From Ravibacter sp964559125 (GTDB taxonomy: Bacteria > Bacteroidota > Bacteroidia > Cytophagales > Spirosomataceae), in NCBI GenBank assembly GCA_964559125.1, contig CAZLGW010000001.1, positions 124,001 through 188,000 on the forward strand: DNA of 64,000 bases, given 5' to 3'. This document shows positions 16,785 through 25,545 of the stretch, in pieces. Below the pieces are notes generated by a model that saw only the letters and a list, made by a program, of their open reading frames with translations, was not told the origin of the DNA and ran no database searches. Numbering within the stretch: position 1 is the first letter of the stretch; each line of letters starts with the position of its first letter. The translations under genes and the position numbers were made by a program.

Positions 16785-18847
16785 ATGTTGAATTTTTTTA
16801 TTCCCGTCTTCTTCTCTCTGTTGCTGTTTTTCAGCAGTATGTTATTAATAAGGACCGCATTTCCTTCCGCCTGTTTCGCGGAAAGAATACTGTGGTTTTT
16901 TATTTTAACCGGAATGCTGTGCTGGATATATGCAGAGGGCGCATCCCTGCTGAATGCCATCGGTTATTTTTCGGGGCGCTGCTATTGGGGAAGTGTCCTG
17001 TTGATTGAAATCCTGCTGATCACTAAGATTTCGCGTAGCAGGCAATGGAAATCCCGGGAGGACACTGCAAGCGGTTTTAAACGGTTATTTTCTTTAGTAA
17101 AGGCGAACAAAGCAATCATTTTCGGCTCCCTGCTCATTGTCGTGCCATTGGCGGCCCTGGCTGTTTATGTGCCGCCGAACAACTTTGATTCCAATAATTA
17201 TCACCTTCACAGGATCATAGCCTGGCTGCATTTCGGGAACCTGGGCTTTTATCCTACGCCCTATCTGCAGCAGCTTTATCTGAATGTATTCGCCGAGTAT
17301 GTCGTGCTGAACGTCTACCTTGTGGCCGGCTCCGACCAGTTTGTTAACCTGGTACAGTTCTTTGCCGGAATGGGATGTCTCGCGGGGGGGTGGGGGCTGG
17401 CAAAAGAACTGGGGCTCAGTCGCTACGGACAGCTTCTGACCGGCTTTGCTCTGCTTACCCTCCCCATTTTTATATTTGAGCTTACAACTACCCAGGTGGA
17501 ACTGGTTGCGTGTTGTTTTTTTACCGCATTTCTCTACTTTGGTTTCAGGCTTAGAAGGGAATTTTCGCCCGTATTGCTTTTGGGAATGGGGATTTCGCTT
17601 GGCTTGTCGGTTTTTTCAAAGTACCCGGCAGCGTTATATGCCATTCCGTTTTGCTGCTTTTTCGGTGTAACTTTCCTGCGAAAGTACGGACTTGCACGTT
17701 CAGGGGGCATTTTAGCAACGATGGTGCTTTGTATAGGGTTGATTTTTGCACCGTTCTGGAGCCGCAACTATGCGTTGTTCGGGAATGTATTCATCTCGGT
17801 ACTCCGCATGCAGGGCTCAACAGGAGCATTGAGAGCCTTATTATCCGGCTACACGATGTAATCGGGGTCGACGTCAATGATCCGGCGATCTCCCGCGATA
17901 GCTTTGACGTCAGGTATACCGTGCATGAAGACATGGTGCCCAATTCGATCCACTTTTTAGTCGTCATTCTTTTTTCGGGCGTGCTCCTCTTTCTGAAAGG
18001 GAACCGGGAAATGCTCACATTCTGGCTGCTTGCTATCGGAGGTTTTTTCCTGTTTTGCACTGTATTGAAGTTTCAGCACTGGAGCACCAGGACGCATCTG
18101 CCTTTTTTTGTAATGGGGGCCGTGTTGATAGGTTTTGTCCTGGAGAGAGCACCTAGCTTGCTGAGGGGCCTGGCCCTGATCCTCTTTTTTGTTCCGGCTT
18201 TGTTTTTCGTAATCGGTAACCCCGCAAAACCGGTAGCGCCTGTAGGTTATCTTGCCAAAAGACTTATGGGCCATCTTCCTGTTTACCTTTGTGTAGACCC
18301 TGAAAAGAAGAATGTATACAAAAAAGAGGTGTCAGATCTGTATGATTTCAGCTATGGTGAGGGAGACTGTTTTCCACTAAAATCACATCCTGACTACCTG
18401 AAACGTCAGCATTTTTTTGCAATATTGGACAAACTGGGATATTTCAATTCGCTGAAAGAAACGGTCTTTTCTATCGACAGGGCGGAGCTGTATTTTATGA
18501 ATGATCCGGGGAAGCTGGCCGACTACAGGCAGCTGATGCCTGAAATAAAAGGAGAGAAACCTGGTGTGGGCGTAATGGGGCACATGACCGACGGTTTCTA
18601 TTTCTACCAGGCAGCGCTGCGGGCATCGACAGGCGTGGAAGCCGATTTTGATTATATCTACACATCCGGGGTATTTTCCTCCCTGGAAAATGCGGGGCGA
18701 AAACACTGTTACCAGTACATACTTACCGACGATTTGGAGTTGGTGTACAGTTATTTTCCGGAAGACAAGGTAGAACGAGTTGTTATGGGTAAAGCGCTTT
18801 TCCTAGTTTGCCTGAAAGAGCCGTTGTGTGGCAGGTTTTATTTCTGA
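16785..18847 (+). pseudogene. GT-C type membrane glycosyltransferase-like gene, frameshifted
   Basis: Two overlapping frames together encode one membrane protein. Frame 16785-17861 gives an N-terminal part with about eight hydrophobic segments and a loop containing NNFDSNNYHLHRI, resembling the first extracytoplasmic loop of ArnT/PMT-like GT-C transferases. Frame 2 continues from about 17800 with HAGLNRSIES, then hydrophobic segments and a soluble C-terminal domain (to 18847). Before about 17800 frame 2 reads as hydrophilic nonsense, and after about 17815 frame 1 soon stops (TAA at 17859). The joint lies near 17790-17815, and the change equals a loss of one base. The intact protein would have about 688 residues. 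The break may be real decay or a sequence error; no homopolymer lies at the joint. The two frames are unlikely to be separate genes. The gene stands alone between leftward genes. Confidence 0.7.
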
Positions 18848-18873
18848 GAGGGGTGGATCAAACAGGTAGCAGG

Positions 18874-19779
18874 CTATGAAAGCCTGATCTTACGGACTTC
18901 AACCCTATCGTATTCGGAAAACCGGTTGAACCTACCCATATCCCTGAAGTTGAATACCTGCCCGTCTTCCCGTACGGTTGCCAAAAGAGAAAAATCAGGC
19001 TCAAAATAGAGCCATCCTTCTTTTTGTGGTTCTCCAATGGCCAGGACTCCTTCTTCCGGCAGGTTTTTGTCGGGCGTGCTGTAAAATGACGCAACCCCGT
19101 AGTTGATGTCTACGGCCGGCGACCAGGGGGCACTGCCTACAGTTTGCGAAACGACGGTATAGAGCTGGTTTTCCAGGGCTCTCGCCCTTGCCCCGATATG
19201 TACGCGTGTCGCTCCGCGGATAGTCTCGGTACAGCTGGGTGCCAGTACCAGGCCGGCTCCTGCGGAAGCCAGTAATGCCGACCCTATCGGGAATTCCACA
19301 TCGTAGCAGATCTGTATTCCGAAGTTCCCCCAGTCGGTCTCGAAAAGCGTGAGAATTTTTTCGCCGCCTTTTACATGCCATTCTTCGTCTTCAAACCGGG
19401 TCATAAAGAATTTATCCTGGTAGGCCGTGGTCCCGCCGGGCGAAAATACAAAAGCACGGTTTACCGGCTGGCCGTTGTGCATAACCGGCAGGCTCGGCGC
19501 TACGATAATAACACCGGATTTTTTGCTCAGATCGGAAAATGTGCGGCAGAAATCGTCTTTCAGACTGTCCATAGCCCTGACCTGGGCATGAATATCTTTC
19601 CGGATGGCTTCTTCAAAAATGCTGACCAGCTCCATAGAACCATATTCGGGGAACAAAAGCAGGCCGGCATGATTGTCTGCAGCCTGCTGTACCCATTTTT
19701 CGGTATGGGATTGCCAGGCGGCGAAGCTGCTGTGCCGGGTGACCGGGTATTGTGCGGAAGCGATCTTAACTTTTGCCAT
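18874..19779 (-). CDS. Carbon-nitrogen hydrolase (nitrilase superfamily)
   Basis: A 301-residue cytoplasmic amidase-type enzyme with the Glu-Lys-Cys triad: Glu45 in LLFPEYGS, Lys123 in AYQDKFFMTRFE and Cys158 in IQICYDVEFP. It hydrolyses a nonpeptide C-N bond of an unknown amide. The sequence resembles the C-terminal part of the B. subtilis YhcX-type proteins, in which a GNAT domain is fused in front; here the GNAT is a separate gene ending four bases upstream. This is the last gene of a seven-gene leftward run and is convergent with the broken GT-C gene (26-base gap). The family is firm, the substrate unknown. Confidence 0.88.
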   Translation of the reverse strand: MAKVKIASAQYPVTRHSSFAAWQSHTEKWVQQAADNHAGLLLFPEYGSMELVSIFEEAIRKDIHAQVRAMDSLKDDFCRTFSDLSKKSGVIIVAPSLPVMHNGQPVNRAFVFSPGGTTAYQDKFFMTRFEDEEWHVKGGEKILTLFETDWGNFGIQICYDVEFPIGSALLASAGAGLVLAPSCTETIRGATRVHIGARARALENQLYTVVSQTVGSAPWSPAVDINYGVASFYSTPDKNLPEEGVLAIGEPQKEGWLYFEPDFSLLATVREDGQVFNFRDMGRFNRFSEYDRVEVRKIRLS

Positions 19780-19783
19780 AGCG

Positions 19784-20380
19784 TCAGTTGAGGGGCCTGG
19801 TCCAGTAAACCATTGGTTTGGCGGTAGCGTGCAGGTCGCCGATGTCTGTCCAGTCGAAGAAGCTCTTCAGCGTGGGTTGAGGGGTGTATCCTCTTTTAAG
19901 CCAGAAAGCATCGTTAGGCCGGTAGTCCACCGGCTTCGCGGGGTGATCGTCGGGGCGGCTGACGGAGCAGAAGCAGGTGATTTTATATTTGCCCGACCCG
20001 GCCGCGTGCGATTCTCTTACATCAAAAAATCTATGGCCCAGCCCGAGTCCCCTGTAAGGTCTCAGCAGGATGCTTTCGCCGAAATAGAAGATTTCACCGA
20101 CGTTGAGGTCGTTCCGGACAAACGGTTCCTTTACCTCATCCGTTTCGTCGGCAAGCGGTATGCAGGTGGTGGCCCCTACCATTTCTTTTCCGTCGTAAAC
20201 GGCAAAAAGCAGCGCTTCCGGCGAGTTGGCATAGGTAGCCAGGTACCCGCGCTCATAATCGACAGAACCTTCATACAGGTAGGGGTAGTCGCGGAAAACC
20301 TTTATGCGGAGCCGGGCCAGGTCGTCGAAGAGTCCGCTTGTCGAGGTGCCGGTCCGGGTGATGTAAGTAAGCTCACTCAT
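19784..20380 (-). CDS. GNAT-family N-acetyltransferase-like protein
   Basis: A 198-residue protein. The start (MSELTYITRTG) is followed by ARLRIKVFRDYPYLYEG, then the central strand GEIFYFGESILLRPYRGLGLGHRFF, which contains the acyl-CoA pyrophosphate-binding R-G-L-G-L-G motif (Q/RxxGxG/A class). The C-terminus holds NDAFWLKRGYTPQP. Its substrate is unknown. The start ATG overlaps the stop of the upstream SnoaL-like gene by one base (TGATG), and the downstream nitrilase gene begins four bases after its stop, so the three are translationally linked. Together with the nitrilase it recalls the GNAT-nitrilase fusion proteins, suggesting the pair acts on one substrate. Confidence 0.85.
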   Translation of the reverse strand: MSELTYITRTGTSTSGLFDDLARLRIKVFRDYPYLYEGSVDYERGYLATYANSPEALLFAVYDGKEMVGATTCIPLADETDEVKEPFVRNDLNVGEIFYFGESILLRPYRGLGLGHRFFDVRESHAAGSGKYKITCFCSVSRPDDHPAKPVDYRPNDAFWLKRGYTPQPTLKSFFDWTDIGDLHATAKPMVYWTRPLN

Positions 20381-20787
20381 CAGGAAACCAGCTTGATCCA
20401 GAGCGTAAGATTGTAGTAAGTGGTGATCCGTATAATCCTGTCGTCGCGGAATTCCAGGAAAGCGGCGGCAGGGAGCACGTACTTCTGCCCGTAAGCAGCA
20501 GGAAGTCCTTCCTCTCCTTTTTTATAAATGCCGTTTACGGTAAATTCCACGGCTACCCTGTTGCCGCCGGGTTCGCTGAAGAATACCATATCGGTCAGCG
20601 TCTCTTCGTAGCTGTTGTCCATGTGCGCCAGGAATTCGGTGAATTTCTTTTTACCGATGCGCGGTTCGTCGGCCTGGTTGGGCTCGTGGCGTACCTGTTC
20701 GTCAAGGAGGCTGAGCATGCCTTCCCAGTTCCTGTTATTAAAATGTTGGTAGTATTCCTGAGCGACTTCCAGAGATGTTTGTGTCAT
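20380..20787 (-). CDS. SnoaL/NTF2-like protein
   Basis: A 135-residue protein of the NTF2-like cone fold. It begins LEVAQEYYQHFNNRNWEGMLSLLDE, the usual opening helices, and ends EFRDDRIIRITTYYNL. Members include ketosteroid isomerases, cyclases and non-enzymatic ligand-binding proteins, so the role is open. The gene overlaps the GNAT gene by one base and follows the DUF4442 gene by 15 bases, so it belongs to the acyl-CoA-type operon. Possible roles are isomerase on a lipid intermediate, or a small-molecule binding partner. Confidence 0.8.
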   Translation of the reverse strand: MTQTSLEVAQEYYQHFNNRNWEGMLSLLDEQVRHEPNQADEPRIGKKKFTEFLAHMDNSYEETLTDMVFFSEPGGNRVAVEFTVNGIYKKGEEGLPAAYGQKYVLPAAAFLEFRDDRIIRITTYYNLTLWIKLVS

Positions 20788-20802
20788 AGAGATGATCGTG
20801 GT

Positions 20803-21315
20803 TTATTCCGGCTTAGTCTTTACATCTTTCCAGCTCTTGATCTGCCAGTTGACTAAACCTGTGCAGATATGGTTGCCGGCTGTATCGAAAACATCGACAG
20901 AAAGCTCCTTAAATAGCTTGCCGGAGGTACGGAGCGGTTCGAGTATTTCCTTTTCAAACCATTCCGGGGTAATCGTAAATGTTACGGTTACTGCGGTTTT
21001 GGCCTGGTAATGATAAGTCATCTGCAGGCTTTTCAGGATGATACGGTACTCTTTAGGGTTCAGCCGGGCCAGCAGGCTCAGACCGCATACGTACTCACAG
21101 AGAGTGGCAAGCAGGCAGGCATGAATACCTTTGATGTGGTTCCGGTTGTTTGGCGTTTTTTTCGCCTGGATTGTAATGGAATCTTCGGTAACAGAAGTGA
21201 TCCTGATCCCGTGGGGCGCGTTGAAAGGCACCATACGCCAGAGCCCGAAGTTCAGCCACCACAGATGCCATGCCGAATTCCGGGCTTTTTCCAGTTGGTT
21301 TTGCAACCTGTTCAT
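20803..21315 (-). CDS. DUF4442 hotdog-fold protein
   Basis: A 170-residue cytoplasmic protein. The sequence FGLWRMVPFNAPHGIRI, the PNNRNHIKGIHACLLATLCEYVCGL central helix and MTYHYQAKTAVTVTFTI match the DUF4442 group of hotdog proteins related to acyl-CoA thioesterases. The hotdog catalytic Asp/Glu cannot be identified with certainty; the conserved N-x-x-G-x-x-x-A core is present. It lies 11 bases after the thioesterase-ACBP gene and 15 before the SnoaL gene. I infer a role in acyl-CoA or acyl-ACP handling together with those genes. Confidence 0.82.
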   Translation of the reverse strand: MNRLQNQLEKARNSAWHLWWLNFGLWRMVPFNAPHGIRITSVTEDSITIQAKKTPNNRNHIKGIHACLLATLCEYVCGLSLLARLNPKEYRIILKSLQMTYHYQAKTAVTVTFTITPEWFEKEILEPLRTSGKLFKELSVDVFDTAGNHICTGLVNWQIKSWKDVKTKPE

Positions 21316-21326
21316 GAAAACAAAAT

Positions 21327-22043
21327 TTACCCCTTAAGCTTCTCTACCAATGCTACGTACTTTTCCTGCGCGTCTTCTGTGCCTGTGCCTTTTAATTTTG
21401 CCCAGGCGTCGTGCTTTGCTTTGCCTACGATATCAAACGGGTTTGACGGCCCTTCCGCAGGGGCATCTCCCGCGGTAGCCTGCTTGTACAACGCGTACAG
21501 GGAAAGAAGCGTCTCGTTGTCGGGCCTTTCATCCAGGTTCTTGCTGTCTTCCTGGGCTTTTGCGAATTTTTCGTTAAGATTCATATTCGGGGAAATTGAT
21601 TTTGGTTCTTCCATGATAAAGTCATCGCTGCGCGGAATCTTATTGAGAAAAATAAAAGCGAGGTCCTCGGGCAGTTTCCCGAGTTTCCTCCTTTCTATGT
21701 CGACCCAGGCGCCGTCTACATTGATAACTGCCGCCTTTATGCCGTCCTGCCTGTATATTTCCTGCCGGAACGACCAGCGACTGCCGTCAGGCCTGCACCT
21801 GGTCATCTCGGCCGTAACCAGCACAGTATCATTTACCAGGATTTCGCGCATATACACAAGTTCCTCCCTGAAAAGGATAGGTCCAAGCTTCAGCGGAGCA
21901 ACGATCTCCATCGACAACCCGACAAAATCCAGCAGACCGAGCCTGGCCTGAGCCCCGAAGTCTGCATAAGCCGAATGCCGTAGATGCATGTTGGCATCTA
22001 TCTGTGACCAGAGTACGGGGCCTTCAAAGAAGACGTTTTTCAT
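21327..22043 (-). CDS. Hotdog acyl-CoA thioesterase fused to acyl-CoA-binding protein domain
   Basis: A 238-residue fusion. Residues 1-150 are a 4HBT-type hotdog domain; SQIDANMHLRHSAYADF carries the likely catalytic Asp16. Residues 155-238 are a complete acyl-CoA-binding protein (ACBP) domain with LYALYKQATAGD (residues 182-193), GKAKHDAW (207-214) and a final EKYVALVEKLKG. The tyrosines and lysines that contact acyl-CoA in animal ACBPs have counterparts here. Such a protein could present a bound acyl-CoA to its own thioesterase. ATG 22043 is chosen because the longer frame starts with TTG only. It is 14 bases after the HSDL2-like gene. The two domains are firmly seen; activity and chain length are inferred. 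Confidence 0.9.
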   Translation of the reverse strand: MKNVFFEGPVLWSQIDANMHLRHSAYADFGAQARLGLLDFVGLSMEIVAPLKLGPILFREELVYMREILVNDTVLVTAEMTRCRPDGSRWSFRQEIYRQDGIKAAVINVDGAWVDIERRKLGKLPEDLAFIFLNKIPRSDDFIMEEPKSISPNMNLNEKFAKAQEDSKNLDERPDNETLLSLYALYKQATAGDAPAEGPSNPFDIVGKAKHDAWAKLKGTGTEDAQEKYVALVEKLKG

Positions 22044-22057
22044 ATGCAATTCAATAT

Positions 22058-22873
22058 TCAAACAAAGAGATCTTTCTGAAGCTTAACTCCCGGCGTAACC
22101 GCGTAAGAAGACAAATCAGTTATACCTGCTCTCACAAGCACCTCCTCATCAAGGAAAAGGTTCCCTGTGAGTTCCCGTGATGGCTGGGAAAGAATATAAT
22201 GCGCAGCATCTGCCATGATATCCGGTTTCCTGCTATGCGCTATCATCTCATCTCCACCCAGGAGGTTCTGTACGGCCGCCGTAGCAATGGTAGTTACCGG
22301 CCACAGGGCGTTGGCTGCGATGCCTTCTGCCCGAAATTCTGCCGACCAGCCCAGGGCCATCATGCTCATATTAAATTTGCTGATACTGTAAGGAACCGAG
22401 ATCCCCAGCCACTGAGGCGTAATATTGAGCGGAGGCGACAGGTTGAGAATATGCGGGTTTTTCGATTTTTTTAAGTAGGGCAGGCAATGCCTGGTCATCA
22501 GGAATGTACCTCTTACGTTGATATTGTACATGAGGTCGAGGCGTTTGGTTTCGGTTTGTCCGGTAGAAGTAAGTGAGATAGCCGAAGCGTTATTGACAAG
22601 ACCGTCTATACCCCCGAATACCGCTGCAGCCTGTGAGATGACATTTTCGATCTGCTCTTCGAAGCGGATATCACAGGGCACGGCAAGCGCTTTTCCGCCG
22701 GCTTGCTCTACTTCTTCTGCTGCAGAATAGATAGTGCCGCCCAACCTCGGGTCTTCTTCGACAGATTTGGAGGCGATCACGATATTGGCGCCGTCGCGGG
22801 CAAGCTTCAAAGCGATGGCTTTACCGATCCCCCTGCTGGCACCTGTGATGATGAATGTCTTGTTTTTGAACAT
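22058..22873 (-). CDS. Short-chain dehydrogenase similar to animal HSDL2
   Basis: A 271-residue NAD(P)-dependent SDR. The Rossmann start is IITGASRGIGKAIALKLARDG, followed by LVNNASAISLT (NNAG-like motif) and the catalytic Tyr/Lys in YSISKFNMSM (YxxxK). The catalytic Ser is in LNLSPPLN. The strings GTIYSAAEEVE, TKRLDLMYNINVRGTFL, ILNLSPPLN and ADAAHYILSQP track the SDR half of vertebrate HSDL2, a peroxisomal/mitochondrial lipid enzyme, closely; HSDL2's SCP2 sterol-carrier domain is missing. It likely oxidises or reduces a lipid or acyl-CoA-derived alcohol. It follows murF-alr by 68 bases and leads the hotdog/ACBP genes. Confidence 0.9.
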   Translation of the reverse strand: MFKNKTFIITGASRGIGKAIALKLARDGANIVIASKSVEEDPRLGGTIYSAAEEVEQAGGKALAVPCDIRFEEQIENVISQAAAVFGGIDGLVNNASAISLTSTGQTETKRLDLMYNINVRGTFLMTRHCLPYLKKSKNPHILNLSPPLNITPQWLGISVPYSISKFNMSMMALGWSAEFRAEGIAANALWPVTTIATAAVQNLLGGDEMIAHSRKPDIMADAAHYILSQPSRELTGNLFLDEEVLVRAGITDLSSYAVTPGVKLQKDLFV

Positions 22874-22941
22874 CAGGCAGATATGGTTTAAAAAGTACCC
22901 GGCCGGTTCCGGTGAATCTATGCAAGATAGTGAATGTAATC

Positions 22942-25401
22942 TTATTCCTTATAAAACACTCTTTTGACCCGCTCTCCGATATTGGTGAACAATTCGTAGG
23001 GTATGGTACCTATCGCGTCGGCCAGCTGCCATGCGGGGAGCCCGTCTCCCATTACCACGACAGTATCGCCTTCTCTGGCCTTAGACCCGGTGATGTCGAT
23101 CATCGTCATATCCATGCAGATATTACCGACCGTCGGGCATTTTATGCCGTTGACCAGTACATGCCCTTTACCATTGCCAAACCTCCTGTCGTAGCCGTCG
23201 GCATATCCGAGGGAGATAGTTGCGATGATTGAAGGAGCGTCAAGAATACCTTTTCGCCCGTACCCGATCGTCTCTCCTGCCGGTACGTATTTGATCTGTG
23301 AAATTGTGGCCTTCAGCGTACCGACAGTCTGGAGCTTCGACTGCTTCCGGCGCGTAGCCTCTATACCATACAGGCCGATCCCGAGACGTACCATATCCAT
23401 TTTGTATTCAGGAAACCTGACGATGCCCGCAGAATTGAGCAGGTGTTTTAAAACCGGTCGCCCGATAGCTGCTTCCAGGAAGCCGGTGCCTTTTCTGAAC
23501 CTTTCGTACTGCAGGTGTGAGAAAGGAGTGTGCTCTCCCTCGTCGGCGCCTACCAGGTGGGAAAATATACTCGCCACCCGCAGAGACGGGTTTTCAGTAA
23601 TAACTTCCTTCAGCCATTCGTAGTCGTCTTCTGTAAAGCCAAGGCGGTGCATACCGGTGTCGAGCTTCAGGTGTATGGCCGGAATTTCTGTTGTTGCGGG
23701 CATCTGGTTGATATAGCCGACCCATTCCAGCATGGATTTCCGGCTGAAAATCTCAGGTTCGAGATTATAGCGGAGCAGCGGATCGTAGGTATCGCGCATA
23801 GCATTCATCACCATCACAGGAAGGGTAATACCGCTCTGGCGCAGCGCAATCCCTTCGTCGGGATAGGCAACGCCCAGGTAATCCACCCGGTTGAACTGGA
23901 GTATGGAGGCTACTTCCGCGCTACCGGCCCCGTAGGCAAAAGCTTTGACCATCGCCATTATTTTCGTGTCGTTCCCGATCTGTGCCTTGTAGAAATTGAG
24001 GTTGTGGGTAATAGCATCAAGGTTGATTTCCAGGACCGTATTGTGCGTTTTCTGCTGAAGCCTGTTGACGATACGCTCAAAGGAAAAGGACCTGGCACCT
24101 TTGATCAGCACTACGCTGCCGGCAAGTCCGGAGAAAATATGCTGGTCGAGAAATTCCTGTGTAGTGGCGTAATAAAACGATTTTTCCACAGGAATAGCGC
24201 CGCGGTTCTGGCTGATATCCGGGCCGATCCCGATAAAGGTATCGATGCCGGCAGCGGCAAGTAACTGCCCGATGGCGGGGAAAAGCTCCTCGGCCTTAAG
24301 CCCTGATTGGAGCATATCGGAAAGAATGACTGCCTTTTTAGGTCGCTGATGCTGGCGGCTGAGAAAATTGAGGGCCATCGTAAACCCCTGCAGATCGTTG
24401 TTATAGGTGTCGTCGACCAGGTAAGTTTGGAAAATCCCCTCTTTCAGTTCCAGTCGCATGGAAACTGGTCGCAGTTTCCCGAGCTGGTTTTGTATGTAGT
24501 CCGGAAGTATGTTCAGCTCCAGCATACACACGATACAATGCGTGATGTTTTCGAGCGATGCTTCATCGGTAAAAGGTACAGAGAACGAATGGTTCCCGTA
24601 CAGGCCTGAAAGTCGGATTTCAGCGCCGGTTTCTTCCGGCAAGAACTGCACTACGACGGCGGCATCTGTGCCGGTCGACCAGGAAATGAGCCCGATGCCA
24701 GGGTTGACCGGTTTGAGCAGGAGCTCGATCTCGGAGGAAAGTTCTTTGTAATCGCTTCTGAAAATAAGCTTCTCCGACCTCACAAAAAGCTTTAGTTTTT
24801 CAGATACCTTTTGTTTTTTGCTCCTGAACCCTTCGTCATGAGCAGTTCCTACATTGGTGAAAATCCCGATAGAGGGATCAATAATGGCCTGCAGGGCCGG
24901 CATCTCGAACGGCAGGGAAATACCGGCCTCGAATACCCCCAGGTTGTTTTCCGGGCGTATATTCCAGACGGAAAGGGGCACTCCGATCCGGGAATTATAG
25001 CTTTTGGGGCTGGCTACCACGCTTCTTGCCGGAGCGAGCATCTGGGCCAGCCATTCCTTTACCACTGTTTTCCCGTTGCTGCCGGTAATACCGATCACGG
25101 GCAGATCGAAATGCTGCCGGTGCCGCTTCGCCAATTCCTGCAGGGCTTCGATGGTATCGGACACTTCGTAGAAATTCGCTTCAGACAGGGAAGCCAGCTC
25201 TTCTCTGAGCTCTGCGGAAAGCGCATCGGATTGGACGACAAAGTCCCGTACTCCCTTCCGGTAAAGCCCGGTTACGAACCTGTGCCCGTCATGACGTTCT
25301 CCCTTTATAGCAAAGAACAGGGTATTTTGCGGTACGTTTAACTGGCGGCTATCGGTCAGTAACCTCTTGTCGGGAGAATAAGGAACCTGATGGGTAAACA
25401 T
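22942..25401 (-). CDS. murF-alr: Bifunctional MurF ligase / alanine racemase
   Basis: An 819-residue fusion typical of Bacteroidota. Residues 1-440 are UDP-MurNAc-tripeptide:D-Ala-D-Ala ligase, with the Mur-ligase P-loop GITGSNGKT (residues 104-112) and HDEGF. Residues about 455-819 are a fold-type III alanine racemase; the PLP lysine is Lys486 in MVKAFAYGAG, and the catalytic tyrosine region is in LGYADGYDRR. The racemase makes D-Ala, which becomes the D-Ala-D-Ala substrate of the ligase, for peptidoglycan. ATG 25401 is the only sensible start. It is divergent from clpB with a candidate TAAGTTTG promoter. Very sure. Confidence 0.97.
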   Translation of the reverse strand: MFTHQVPYSPDKRLLTDSRQLNVPQNTLFFAIKGERHDGHRFVTGLYRKGVRDFVVQSDALSAELREELASLSEANFYEVSDTIEALQELAKRHRQHFDLPVIGITGSNGKTVVKEWLAQMLAPARSVVASPKSYNSRIGVPLSVWNIRPENNLGVFEAGISLPFEMPALQAIIDPSIGIFTNVGTAHDEGFRSKKQKVSEKLKLFVRSEKLIFRSDYKELSSEIELLLKPVNPGIGLISWSTGTDAAVVVQFLPEETGAEIRLSGLYGNHSFSVPFTDEASLENITHCIVCMLELNILPDYIQNQLGKLRPVSMRLELKEGIFQTYLVDDTYNNDLQGFTMALNFLSRQHQRPKKAVILSDMLQSGLKAEELFPAIGQLLAAAGIDTFIGIGPDISQNRGAIPVEKSFYYATTQEFLDQHIFSGLAGSVVLIKGARSFSFERIVNRLQQKTHNTVLEINLDAITHNLNFYKAQIGNDTKIMAMVKAFAYGAGSAEVASILQFNRVDYLGVAYPDEGIALRQSGITLPVMVMNAMRDTYDPLLRYNLEPEIFSRKSMLEWVGYINQMPATTEIPAIHLKLDTGMHRLGFTEDDYEWLKEVITENPSLRVASIFSHLVGADEGEHTPFSHLQYERFRKGTGFLEAAIGRPVLKHLLNSAGIVRFPEYKMDMVRLGIGLYGIEATRRKQSKLQTVGTLKATISQIKYVPAGETIGYGRKGILDAPSIIATISLGYADGYDRRFGNGKGHVLVNGIKCPTVGNICMDMTMIDITGSKAREGDTVVVMGDGLPAWQLADAIGTIPYELFTNIGERVKRVFYKE

Positions 25402-25520
25402 GAAGGCTTTTAATGGTTGAAATGAGACAAAATGGCGCGTTTTTGCAAGAAAAACCCCCTCTGTATGACAATTTTTCAGTGTGGTTTGATGCGGTACATT
25501 CTTTGTTGAAAACTAGTATA

Positions 25521-25528
25521 CAAACTTA
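25521..25528 (-). promoter_or_regulatory. Candidate -7 element of the murF-alr operon
   Basis: Reading leftwards, TAAGTTTG matches TAnnTTTG, giving a leader of about 115 bases for murF-alr. It overlaps the clpB 5' region, where TTG (25506-25508) and TATAAT (25531-25536) can be read rightwards, so the two promoters may compete. No -33 element was found for the leftward one. Confidence 0.4.
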
Positions 25529-25545
25529 ACTATAATTCGGACGCC

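Noticed and set aside
17651..18847. The second frame of the GT-C region as a separate 398-residue gene
   Set aside because: Its first 50 residues are hydrophilic nonsense while frame 1 is hydrophobic there; it is better read as the continuation after a frameshift.
22942..25401. The MurF-alanine racemase fusion as a novel fusion
   Set aside because: This bifunctional protein is well known in Bacteroidota.
25506..25536. A sigma-70-like promoter (TTGAAA, 19 bases, TATAAT) directly before clpB
   Set aside because: The spacing is long and the expected RNA start would lie at the start codon; it is kept only as a possibility in the clpB entry.
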